8,630 bases of DNA. It comes from Akkermansiaceae bacterium. Its GTDB lineage: Bacteria > Verrucomicrobiota > Verrucomicrobiia > Verrucomicrobiales > Akkermansiaceae. The first letter of the stretch is position 1; the number at the start of each line of letters is the position of its first letter. Below are positions 1-5,925 of the stretch, in pieces. The notes beneath the pieces were generated by a model that was not told where the DNA came from, did no database searches, and saw only the letters and a list, made by a program, of their open reading frames with translations. The DNA lies in NCBI GenBank assembly GCA_018676385.1, contig JABHEX010000113.1, forward strand, positions 1-8,630. Direction: 5' to 3'. The position numbers were made by a program, and so were the translations under genes.

Positions 1-1273
1 CTTCCTTGTCATCGGGTATGGGTGGCAAGTTTGGCCCACCACATGCATCCCAGTTGTATGTTGAAAAAGAGTATGCCAACCAGGTCAGCCAGGCGGCATC
101 CGGTTCGCAATCGTCATCCGTATAAGCAATGATCTCTCCCTTCGCTTCTTTAGCACCGAGATTTCTAGCAGCACTTAAGCCCACATGCTCGGTGCGCAAC
201 AGCCTGACACCATGATATTTTCCCACCACAGCCGCCAAATCATCGTCTGATCCGTCATCCACAACAATCACCTCATAATTAGCGTAACTCATCGCGCAAG
301 CGGCACGCAGGCAAGCATCCATCCTTCGTGCTCCATTGTGCGTGCAGACGACAACTGAAAACATCGGTCCGTCAGCGACATCCAACCCATGCTCCGGGGA
401 ACGTGTTTCTGGCAACACGGTACTCAGAGCATCCAAAGCGGGCTTCGCTTTACCACTACGATCGGTCACCCCGAACGACCACTCATCCATAACACGGTTT
501 TGAAACCACCAATCGCTCCACGCATAGGCTGTGACACCAGCCATGCCAGTTAGCAAGCATTCCTGCAAACACCACTCAAACACATCACTCTGCTCACTTT
601 CACTGCTGCGCTGTGTATCCAAGCCAAACTCACTAACTATCACAGGCCGATCACCCGACACATTATGCAAGCGTGGTAGGTACGCCGAGAATTTATTCCT
701 TTCCTCAAGAAAAACATTCATTGCTGTAAAGTCTGCATTATCCGGTTCAAGGAACTCCGTTGTCGGAAAACTAGCATACGCAAAAAGCAGTTGAGGGCAT
801 TGTTTTTTGCCAATAGCAATGAGTTCCTCAATTGCGGCACGCACATTCTGCACTCCCATCCAGCGTACCATGTCCACTGGTATTTCATTAGCAACAAACA
901 CTCCGGCAAGCGCAGGATGGTCACCCCACACACCTAGCCCCTCTGCAAGATTCAATCGCGCTGCAGAATAGACAGACGGATTGGAAATAAAATCACAACA
1001 CGATTGCCACTTTAGTCCGGCAAAAACCCACAGGCCAGCATCCCGTGCTGCATCTAAAAGTCTAGGCGACGGTGCATCGTATAGCCTCACCGCATTGAAT
1101 CCTGCCGATGCTATCCGCATCATTTCCATGGCATCATCAGCCACAGAATCTGGTCTAGGATCAGGAAATGGCCCATATGTGACCATTTTCAGGAACACAC
1201 GCTCGCTACCATCCCCAGAGGATCGGAAAAACTTTCCGTCTACCTGTAATCGTTTTATTTCCTCCAGAGGCAC
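1..1273 (-). CDS. Glycoside hydrolase (clan A-like TIM barrel) fused to family 2 glycosyltransferase, 3'-truncated by the window edge
   Basis: An open frame of 424 codons runs off the left edge. Residues about 10-285 look like a clan A (GH2/GH5-type) TIM barrel. They begin with the VTYGPF strand (31-36), carry a probable acid/base glutamate in ANEIP (Glu130) and a probable nucleophile in VSEFG (Glu215), and end with AWSDWW (251-256) and FGVTDRSGKAKPAL (267-280). Residues 303 onward are a GT-A fold family 2 glycosyltransferase: FSVVVCTHNG (305-314), VIVVDDGSDD (335-344), GLSAARNLG (365-373), the metal/nucleotide motif YTDDDCEPD (384-392) and GGPNLPP (412-418). The protein would cut and build glycosidic bonds in one chain. 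Substrate is unknown; exopolysaccharide or cell-surface glycan is an inference. No signal peptide is visible, so this part is probably cytoplasmic. The GTG start at 1273 is chosen because an in-frame TGA lies two codons upstream (1277-1279). No clear ribosome binding site is seen. Both catalytic glutamates are present, so the hydrolase domain is probably active. Confidence 0.88.
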   Translation of the reverse strand, partial: MPLEEIKRLQVDGKFFRSSGDGSERVFLKMVTYGPFPDPRPDSVADDAMEMMRIASAGFNAVRLYDAPSPRLLDAARDAGLWVFAGLKWQSCCDFISNPSVYSAARLNLAEGLGVWGDHPALAGVFVANEIPVDMVRWMGVQNVRAAIEELIAIGKKQCPQLLFAYASFPTTEFLEPDNADFTAMNVFLEERNKFSAYLPRLHNVSGDRPVIVSEFGLDTQRSSESEQSDVFEWCLQECLLTGMAGVTAYAWSDWWFQNRVMDEWSFGVTDRSGKAKPALDALSTVLPETRSPEHGLDVADGPMFSVVVCTHNGARRMDACLRAACAMSYANYEVIVVDDGSDDDLAAVVGKYHGVRLLRTEHVGLSAARNLGAKEAKGEIIAYTDDDCEPDAAWLTWLAYSFSTYNWDACGGPNLPPIPDDKE

Positions 1274-1285
1274 GTCTCAGACTAA

Positions 1286-1373
1286 AGTTTTTAATCCTAA
1301 ACTCCAAATACCAATTTCTAAATTCCGACACCCTGACGAGACACGGGCAATTTGGAGTTTGGCATTTTAAACT
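1286..1373. repeat. Imperfect inverted repeat with AT-rich arms and a GC-richer centre; candidate dispersed intergenic element
   Basis: The left arm (1286-1309) and right arm (1350-1373) are inverted copies matching at 20 of 24 positions, with an 11-bp perfect core (AAACTCCAAAT at 1299-1309, ATTTGGAGTTT at 1350-1360). The centre (about 1324-1347) is GC-richer and holds two GACAC copies (1327-1331 and 1340-1344). Read on the minus strand, the left half is a degenerate run of GGAATTT / GGTATTT / GGAGTTT units. The element fills most of the 119-bp divergent gap between the glycosyltransferase gene and queA, so it is not a terminator between convergent genes. A TTGGCA hexamer at 1359-1364 resembles a -35 box toward queA, but no good -10 follows at normal spacing. 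Dispersed repeat, transcribed hairpin or operator are all possible. Confidence 0.6.
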
Positions 1374-1392
1374 GAGAACTTAAAAACCCCAT

Positions 1393-2394
1393 GTGCTCAA
1401 GACCACCGACTTCGACTACCACCTACCCGAGGAACTTATTGCCCGCCGTCCGCTCGTCGAACGAGCTGCATCCCGCATGATGGTCATTGACCGCAACACG
1501 GGAAAGATCGAGCATCATATGTTCACAGATTTCTCAAGCTATCTGAAGCCCAACGATCTACTCATCCTTAACGACACTAAGGTCACACCCGCACGCTTTT
1601 TTTCCAATAATGGAAATATTGAAATCGTTTGCACCCACAAACTTGGCGAACTCGAATGGGAGTGTCTAGTCAGACCTGGAAAAAAAATGAAGCCCGGACG
1701 CAGCATCAAAATCGGCGAAGCGACGGGAACCGTCGAATATGTGTTAGAAAATGGCAATCGTATCATCCGCTGGGACCAACCTGTCGACGAGGAAACCCAC
1801 GGCCGTCTCGCCCTACCACACTACATGAACCGTGAAAGCGATCCTGCAGACCGCGACCGCTATCAAACCACCTTTGCGCGTGAGGAAGGCGCCATCGCCG
1901 CACCAACCGCAGGACTTCATTTCACACCTGAAATTCTTTCTGAAATCAACCACACATTTCTTACACTCCACGTCGGAGTTGGCACATTTCGCCCAGTCAA
2001 AGCAGAATATGTAAAAGATCATAACATGCACTCCGAACGCTACTCACTCAGTGCAGAAACCGCAGACCGTATCAATGCAACACGCGAGCTGGGTGGACGT
2101 ATCGTATCAACAGGCACCACATGCACCCGGGTGCTCGAAAGCATTGCCCAATCACAAATCACAAATCAAGGACACATAAGCTCCACACGTGGCGAAACTG
2201 ATATTTTCATCAATCCACCCCATGATTTCAAAATAGTTGACTGTTTACTTACAAACTTTCACCTCCCGCAGAGCACACTGATCATGCTTGTGTCAGCCTT
2301 CGCGAATCGAGAGTTGATCCTCGAAGCCTACGCCAAAGCGGTCGAAGCTAAATACCGCTTCTTTTCCTACGGCGACTGCATGCTGATTGTATAG
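1393..2394 (+). CDS. queA: S-adenosylmethionine:tRNA ribosyltransferase-isomerase QueA
   Basis: QueA transfers and isomerises the ribose of S-adenosylmethionine onto 7-aminomethyl-7-deazaguanine at position 34 of tRNAs with GUN anticodons, giving epoxyqueuosine, the penultimate step of queuosine synthesis in the cytoplasm. The 333-residue product is close to the usual family length and carries the family signatures throughout: DFDYHLPEELIA (6-17), GAIAAPTAGLHFT (166-178), HVGVGTFRPV (193-202), MHSE (212-215), GTTCTRVLE (241-249), LLTNFHLPQSTLIMLVSAF (285-303) and YRFFSYGDCMLI (321-332). The start must be the GTG at 1393, since an in-frame TAA lies at 1381-1383. An ATG at 1391 overlaps it in another frame and would not encode QueA. 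No Shine-Dalgarno sequence is visible. The gene stands alone here, without tgt, yajC or secD beside it, and faces ydbL tail to tail across 15 bp. Confidence 0.97.
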   Translation: MLKTTDFDYHLPEELIARRPLVERAASRMMVIDRNTGKIEHHMFTDFSSYLKPNDLLILNDTKVTPARFFSNNGNIEIVCTHKLGELEWECLVRPGKKMKPGRSIKIGEATGTVEYVLENGNRIIRWDQPVDEETHGRLALPHYMNRESDPADRDRYQTTFAREEGAIAAPTAGLHFTPEILSEINHTFLTLHVGVGTFRPVKAEYVKDHNMHSERYSLSAETADRINATRELGGRIVSTGTTCTRVLESIAQSQITNQGHISSTRGETDIFINPPHDFKIVDCLLTNFHLPQSTLIMLVSAFANRELILEAYAKAVEAKYRFFSYGDCMLIV

Positions 2395-2409
2395 CTAAAA
2401 CAACAGTTT

Positions 2410-2787
2410 TTATAACTGCTTCCATACACCGCTTGTGAGCTGCACCCAAGTTCCTTTGGGAGCAACTTTGCGGATACTTTTTGCACGAGCTTTTGCAACT
2501 GTGGTGACTGATGATTTTGTCATCGCTGCAATTGATCTATAAACCGTTTTGCGGTCATTATTCTCAGCAGCAAGTATCCCAGCATTAGCTGCAGACACTG
2601 CCTTACGAGCAGTGAGATATCCCAGGTTGTTCTCACCGAAAGATCCATTTTTTTTCATAGCGACTACTTTACCGAGGCGCTCGGACATGCGCGCTTTAAC
2701 CTCTGAAAGATCAGCGGCTTGAACGTGCGTAGTGAATCCAGACAACAGAGTAATCAATGCAATAAGGTAAATACGGTAATATTTCAT
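2410..2787 (-). CDS. ydbL: YdbL family (DUF1318) periplasmic protein
   Basis: A small secreted protein of 125 residues and last gene of the operon. Residues 1-24 form a typical Sec signal peptide with a hydrophobic core (about 7-18) and a VQA/A cleavage site after Ala24; there is no lipobox, so the mature protein is soluble in the periplasm. The mature part has the DUF1318 pattern: a leading helix (DLSEVKARMSERLG), the GYLTARKAVSAAN stretch (56-68), a VYRSIAAMTKSS helix (82-93), and a C-terminal KGTWVQLTSGVWKQL tail (111-125) like the P-x-G-x-W/Y-V-Q...W ending of YdbL proteins. In E. coli YdbL is described as a chaperone-like factor acting on the YnbE lipoprotein; that role is inferred here from family and position. 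The start ATG has no evident ribosome binding site, only AT-rich sequence. The TAA stop sits 15 bp from the end of queA. Confidence 0.85.
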   Translation of the reverse strand: MKYYRIYLIALITLLSGFTTHVQAADLSEVKARMSERLGKVVAMKKNGSFGENNLGYLTARKAVSAANAGILAAENNDRKTVYRSIAAMTKSSVTTVAKARAKSIRKVAPKGTWVQLTSGVWKQL

Positions 2788-2816
2788 GACTGGTTAGAAT
2801 TTTTAATTAAAATAAG

Positions 2817-3020
2817 TTACTTGGCTATTATCTTTTCCTTAGCATCAAGATCACCAAAGAAGTTGTCTAGTTCGCGTTCTACGGTGACGCGCACATTGAC
2901 GTTGATTTCAATAGGCTTCACTTCGATAGGTTCTACCGTTACTTTGGCACAGCTTGATAAACTAGCCATCACGAGGGCAGCCAGAGCGGAGCATAGAGAA
3001 AAATAATTAGGTTCTTTCAT
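2817..3020 (-). CDS. ynbE: YnbE-like small outer-membrane lipoprotein
   Basis: A 67-residue lipoprotein between ydbH and ydbL. The N-terminal hydrophobic segment ends in the lipobox LSSC, so Cys24 should be lipidated after signal peptidase II cleavage. Ala25-Lys26 follow, with no aspartate at +2, which favours the outer membrane by the E. coli rule. The mature chain is only 44 residues: a proline/valine-rich strand (VTVEPIEVKPIEINVNVRVTVE) and then an acidic helix (RELDNFFGDLDAKEKI). The PIxIN(V/M)NV pattern is the hallmark of YnbE, whose strand is thought to pair with the C-terminal edge of the YdbH groove and finish the bridge to the outer membrane. An AGAAG about three bases before the ATG is the nearest thing to a Shine-Dalgarno sequence in the window. 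Such a small gene is easily missed; lipobox, pattern and position make it convincing. Confidence 0.88.
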   Translation of the reverse strand: MKEPNYFSLCSALAALVMASLSSCAKVTVEPIEVKPIEINVNVRVTVERELDNFFGDLDAKEKIIAK

Positions 3021-3065
3021 AGACTTCTAAACACTAAGACGCAGGTTATGGCTAAATATTCACAA

Positions 3066-5813
3066 TTACAGCCCAAAGTTCAACTTGTCTCGATGTCTCA
3101 GCAACAAGTCAAAGAAATTCACCGTATCATCATCGGGCTTAAACCCATTGATATTGAGATGAATCGGCGGTGAACCCGGCACACTTGGCGCTTGTCCGCG
3201 CAGCTTAAGCACCATCGCCTTATTCTCATCCATAGGATCAAATAAACGAATATCTAGCACCTTGAGTTCGAGATTTTTTAGCGAGTCCTCGACCATTTTC
3301 ATACTTTTGTATTCCTCCGTCTTGGGGTTCATTCCTGCACTAAATTTGTTACCTACATCATAGCGAAGTTTTGCTCGGCTACTAGGTGTTAAATACATAT
3401 CACCACGCACTGGGCGGAACTCTCCATCGATATTCTGCAATGGCAATAGCCCATCAATTTTGCCCGTGATCGATCCGTCAAAATCAGGGAAAAGCTTAGC
3501 GAGTTGGGCAAGATCTAGCCCCTGCATACGCAATTGCAGCTGGTAATTAGCATCACCTCCTGGCATCACAACTGAATCCACTTTGACAATGCCGCCAAGC
3601 GCACTCAGCGCGACATTCTGCACCACAATGTCACCATTGGCAAGGAGCTGATAATCCAGCCGCAAGTTGGTCATCTCGGCATCAAATGCTTTAATTTTTT
3701 TTGCCGTGACCCGATGGAACCCTTCCGTCCTTATCTCTTTTAGTGAACTGAGCCGAATGTCTCCGCTCAGACCTTCAAGCGCTAGACCATCGTCTTCCAT
3801 CGTCAGAGTACCACCAGCAATTGACGCCACCAGTACACCATCAAAATCAACATCATTGCCAGTGTTGAAATCCATTTTCATACTCACCTTGCCTGCAATG
3901 GTTTTGCCCTTTATCACCTCAACAAGCATTCCCCCATTGTCTACAGGGTGCTTAAGGTCGGCAGAATCAATTTTTAACCATCCCTTAAGATTCCACTTGT
4001 CACCTTGAGTCTCACGATCATGCCAATAGGAAAACGGAATCTCATTCTCACCAATGAATGTTTTACCATGAGCATGAACTTGATCTTCACTGACTTGATA
4101 ACACACCGATGTGTCAGCAAGCAAAATTTCGAGACCATCTTTTTCACCATAGAGTTGCAGGTTTTTCACCTCACCTTTCAGAGTAGCTTTATCCACACCA
4201 ATGTTTCCCTTCCCGGTAATCACAATGGGCTTTTTTGCTTCGTGCACGAGATCATAACCAAGTGAATCTATGCTCGCCACAGTGATTTTTTTTGCTGCAA
4301 AATCTAGCGTGTAATGACTTGGTTCCTCCGTATTCGAACCCGCATCAGGCTGAGGCATAATCTCTAGTGTCATCATTCCATCAACCCCAACCGCTGTCAG
4401 CTTACCCTCTGACACAGCTATCTCTGCATCACTGATTTGGGTCGTCAAGGCGCCACGAAATGGCTCATGGGAACCCAGTGAAAAATCCATCTTTGTATAA
4501 CTAATTCCATTAACTGAAACATCATCTAACGCATCTGTCATAGCATCTAATAACGGCAGTGGCTCATGATGCTTAATTGGCCCTACACCCAACTCACCCG
4601 TCATTATCCACCGCTCATCAAACTGCTCCTTAAAACTGTGCTCATAGACAAAAGGAATTAATGTATGCCCATTAGATAAATAGCCATCAACCTTGAGTCC
4701 ATTATCGTCTAATGAAAACTTAGCATTACCAGCATCAAGGCTAACAGATCGACCATTGTATTCACCGGTCAAATCTAGCTGGTTTACAGAGCCTATGAGT
4801 TTGACTGAATCATCGTTCCATACAATGGATGTTTCCCACTGAGGCACGCCTGCCGTTTTGAGATTCAATTCGCAACCAGCGATCAAGCTTGCTGGTAATG
4901 ATAAGGTATCGGCAACACCTGAAAACGCGACCTCACCACTACCTGTAAATTTCATATCAAGATGCATTCTTACAGCACGGCTGATTGCTCTGATCGATGT
5001 TTTGTCATCATTAAAAACCACACGCTCGAGCTCAGCTACAACCACCAATGGCGAAGGGCTATCTCTGATGACTTGAAAATCACCGCTGAAATCTGCCCTA
5101 CCAATATCTATACCCTCAGGTATTAAGGGCGTTTTTAGCGTTAATATGGTCTCAATCAAGTCAACAAATCGATCTGGCATATCTGTCGTAGAACTCATGG
5201 ATACGTCCGACTTATCACCCTGATGAATGATATGGGTCAGGAAACTATAGTCTTTCGCCTCTGCGCTGAGTAATAAATTATGCGCCGCGGACTGGCTAAG
5301 ATCGACATCAAGTTTATCAACTCTGTGCATCCGATCTCCATTCACTATTACTATAGTGGCGTCTCTAGCACGAACGCTGTTTAAATGATTAAATACATCA
5401 GGCAAAGTGTGTATTAGAGCATATGAATCACCCTCCGGCTTCTCTGTTTGCTGAGTTGAAAGATTCAACTCAGCAATGAGTCCATCAATCTCCACATCCT
5501 CAACCCTGCTATCAAGCAGACCAGTTAAGTCATAGCTGACTGATAAACCATCTGCTTTTATTTTCCAACCTTGATCAGAAATAACCAAGTTCTCAATCAA
5601 TGCCTCGTTCCACCCAATTTTGACGACTTTTAAATCAGCCTGACCTAGCCCTGCATCTGTAATCATCCTTGGTATCAGCCTCTCGGCGATACGCGGTAAA
5701 ACCCCCCAAACGATCACCCCTAAAACAACCACAAACACCAACATACTCAGCAACAGCCGTCTCAACCACCGAGTTGGCTTAATCTTTTCAAATTCTCCAC
5801 TAGAATCACTCAC
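3066..5813 (-). CDS. ydbH: YdbH family AsmA-like intermembrane lipid transport protein
   Basis: Product of 915 residues (E. coli YdbH is about 880). A basic cytoplasmic tail (KIKPTRWLRR) precedes one transmembrane helix at about 17-39 (LLLSMLVFVVVLGVIVWGVL); the rest is a periplasmic chain rich in alternating beta-strands, as expected for a hydrophobic-groove bridge protein. The opening RIAERLIPRMITDAGL is typical of the family. The C-terminal third fits the YdbH-type domain: VALSALGGIVKVD (about 732-745), GLDLAQLAKLFPDFDGSITGKIDGLLPL split across about 765-791, then a GEFRPVRGDMYL-type segment. In E. coli YdbH shares phospholipid transport to the outer membrane with TamB and YhdP. I chose the GTG at 5811-5813. 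The frame stays open to an ATG at 6003-6005, but the extra 64 residues lie antisense to the start of metH and do not fit a cytoplasmic tail. No Shine-Dalgarno sequence is seen. Function is by homology. Confidence 0.9.
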   Translation of the reverse strand: MSDSSGEFEKIKPTRWLRRLLLSMLVFVVVLGVIVWGVLPRIAERLIPRMITDAGLGQADLKVVKIGWNEALIENLVISDQGWKIKADGLSVSYDLTGLLDSRVEDVEIDGLIAELNLSTQQTEKPEGDSYALIHTLPDVFNHLNSVRARDATIVIVNGDRMHRVDKLDVDLSQSAAHNLLLSAEAKDYSFLTHIIHQGDKSDVSMSSTTDMPDRFVDLIETILTLKTPLIPEGIDIGRADFSGDFQVIRDSPSPLVVVAELERVVFNDDKTSIRAISRAVRMHLDMKFTGSGEVAFSGVADTLSLPASLIAGCELNLKTAGVPQWETSIVWNDDSVKLIGSVNQLDLTGEYNGRSVSLDAGNAKFSLDDNGLKVDGYLSNGHTLIPFVYEHSFKEQFDERWIMTGELGVGPIKHHEPLPLLDAMTDALDDVSVNGISYTKMDFSLGSHEPFRGALTTQISDAEIAVSEGKLTAVGVDGMMTLEIMPQPDAGSNTEEPSHYTLDFAAKKITVASIDSLGYDLVHEAKKPIVITGKGNIGVDKATLKGEVKNLQLYGEKDGLEILLADTSVCYQVSEDQVHAHGKTFIGENEIPFSYWHDRETQGDKWNLKGWLKIDSADLKHPVDNGGMLVEVIKGKTIAGKVSMKMDFNTGNDVDFDGVLVASIAGGTLTMEDDGLALEGLSGDIRLSSLKEIRTEGFHRVTAKKIKAFDAEMTNLRLDYQLLANGDIVVQNVALSALGGIVKVDSVVMPGGDANYQLQLRMQGLDLAQLAKLFPDFDGSITGKIDGLLPLQNIDGEFRPVRGDMYLTPSSRAKLRYDVGNKFSAGMNPKTEEYKSMKMVEDSLKNLELKVLDIRLFDPMDENKAMVLKLRGQAPSVPGSPPIHLNINGFKPDDDTVNFFDLLLRHRDKLNFGL

Positions 5814-5847
5814 AACATATATAATGCTACAGAGAGTAAAACACCTC

Positions 5848-5883
5848 AAACAAATCAACCCATCAAGATATGTTGATTTGTTT
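5848..5883. promoter_or_regulatory. Perfect 12-bp inverted repeat in the ydbH/metH divergent intergenic region; candidate operator
   Basis: AAACAAATCAAC (5848-5859) and GTTGATTTGTTT (5872-5883) are exact reverse complements separated by 12 bases. A second, overlapping near-palindrome, ATCAAGATATGTTGAT (5862-5877), matches its own reverse complement at 14 of 16 positions. Together they give two ATCAA half-sites (5854 and 5862) facing one TTGAT (5873). The element sits in the 112-bp gap between ydbH and metH, 42 bp before the metH ATG and 34 bp before the ydbH start, where a shared operator would be expected. Toward ydbH a TTGTTT (5848-5853) and TAGCAT (5824-5829) pair with an 18-bp spacer is a possible promoter overlapping the left arm. 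A transcribed hairpin is the alternative. No SAM, SAH or cobalamin riboswitch was recognised, and the gap is too short for a cobalamin riboswitch. Confidence 0.5.
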
Positions 5884-5925
5884 CTTGTATGCTGATATTT
5901 TTTGGCTACCTTGCTGCCGCCAACC

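Larger units (their letters stand above)
2410..5813 (-). other. ydbH-ynbE-ydbL operon (outer-membrane lipid homeostasis bridge)
   Basis: Three same-strand genes lie in the order ydbH (3066-5813), ynbE (2817-3020) and ydbL (2410-2787), with gaps of 45 and 29 bp and no hairpin terminator between them, so one transcript is likely. Size class, topology and order match the E. coli operon: a large membrane-anchored AsmA-like protein, then a very small lipoprotein, then a small secreted DUF1318 protein. In E. coli, YdbH is one of three partly redundant proteins (with TamB and YhdP) needed for phospholipid supply to the outer membrane. YnbE is its outer-membrane partner and YdbL modulates YnbE. Assigning the same function here rests on synteny and sequence features. 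Confidence 0.85.

Noticed and set aside
981..1370. 129-codon plus-strand frame across the 5' part of the glycosyltransferase gene and the inverted repeat
   Set aside because: Antisense to a minus-strand frame that encodes recognisable catalytic motifs; the plus-strand product has no recognisable features.
1391..1393. ATG at 1391 as the queA start or as evidence of a frameshift
   Set aside because: It is out of frame with QueA. The GTG at 1393 gives the expected N-terminus directly before DFDYHLPEELIA, and the rest of the frame is intact, so no frameshift is needed.
2397..2410. AAAAC-AACA-GTTTT hairpin as a bidirectional terminator between queA and ydbL
   Set aside because: Only a 5-bp stem of mostly A-T pairs and no long T-run on either side; too weak to call.
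5814..5925. Cobalamin or S-adenosylhomocysteine riboswitch ahead of metH
   Set aside because: The 112-bp gap is too short for a cobalamin riboswitch. The sequence is AT-rich and shows only one simple inverted repeat, with no recognisable conserved aptamer core.
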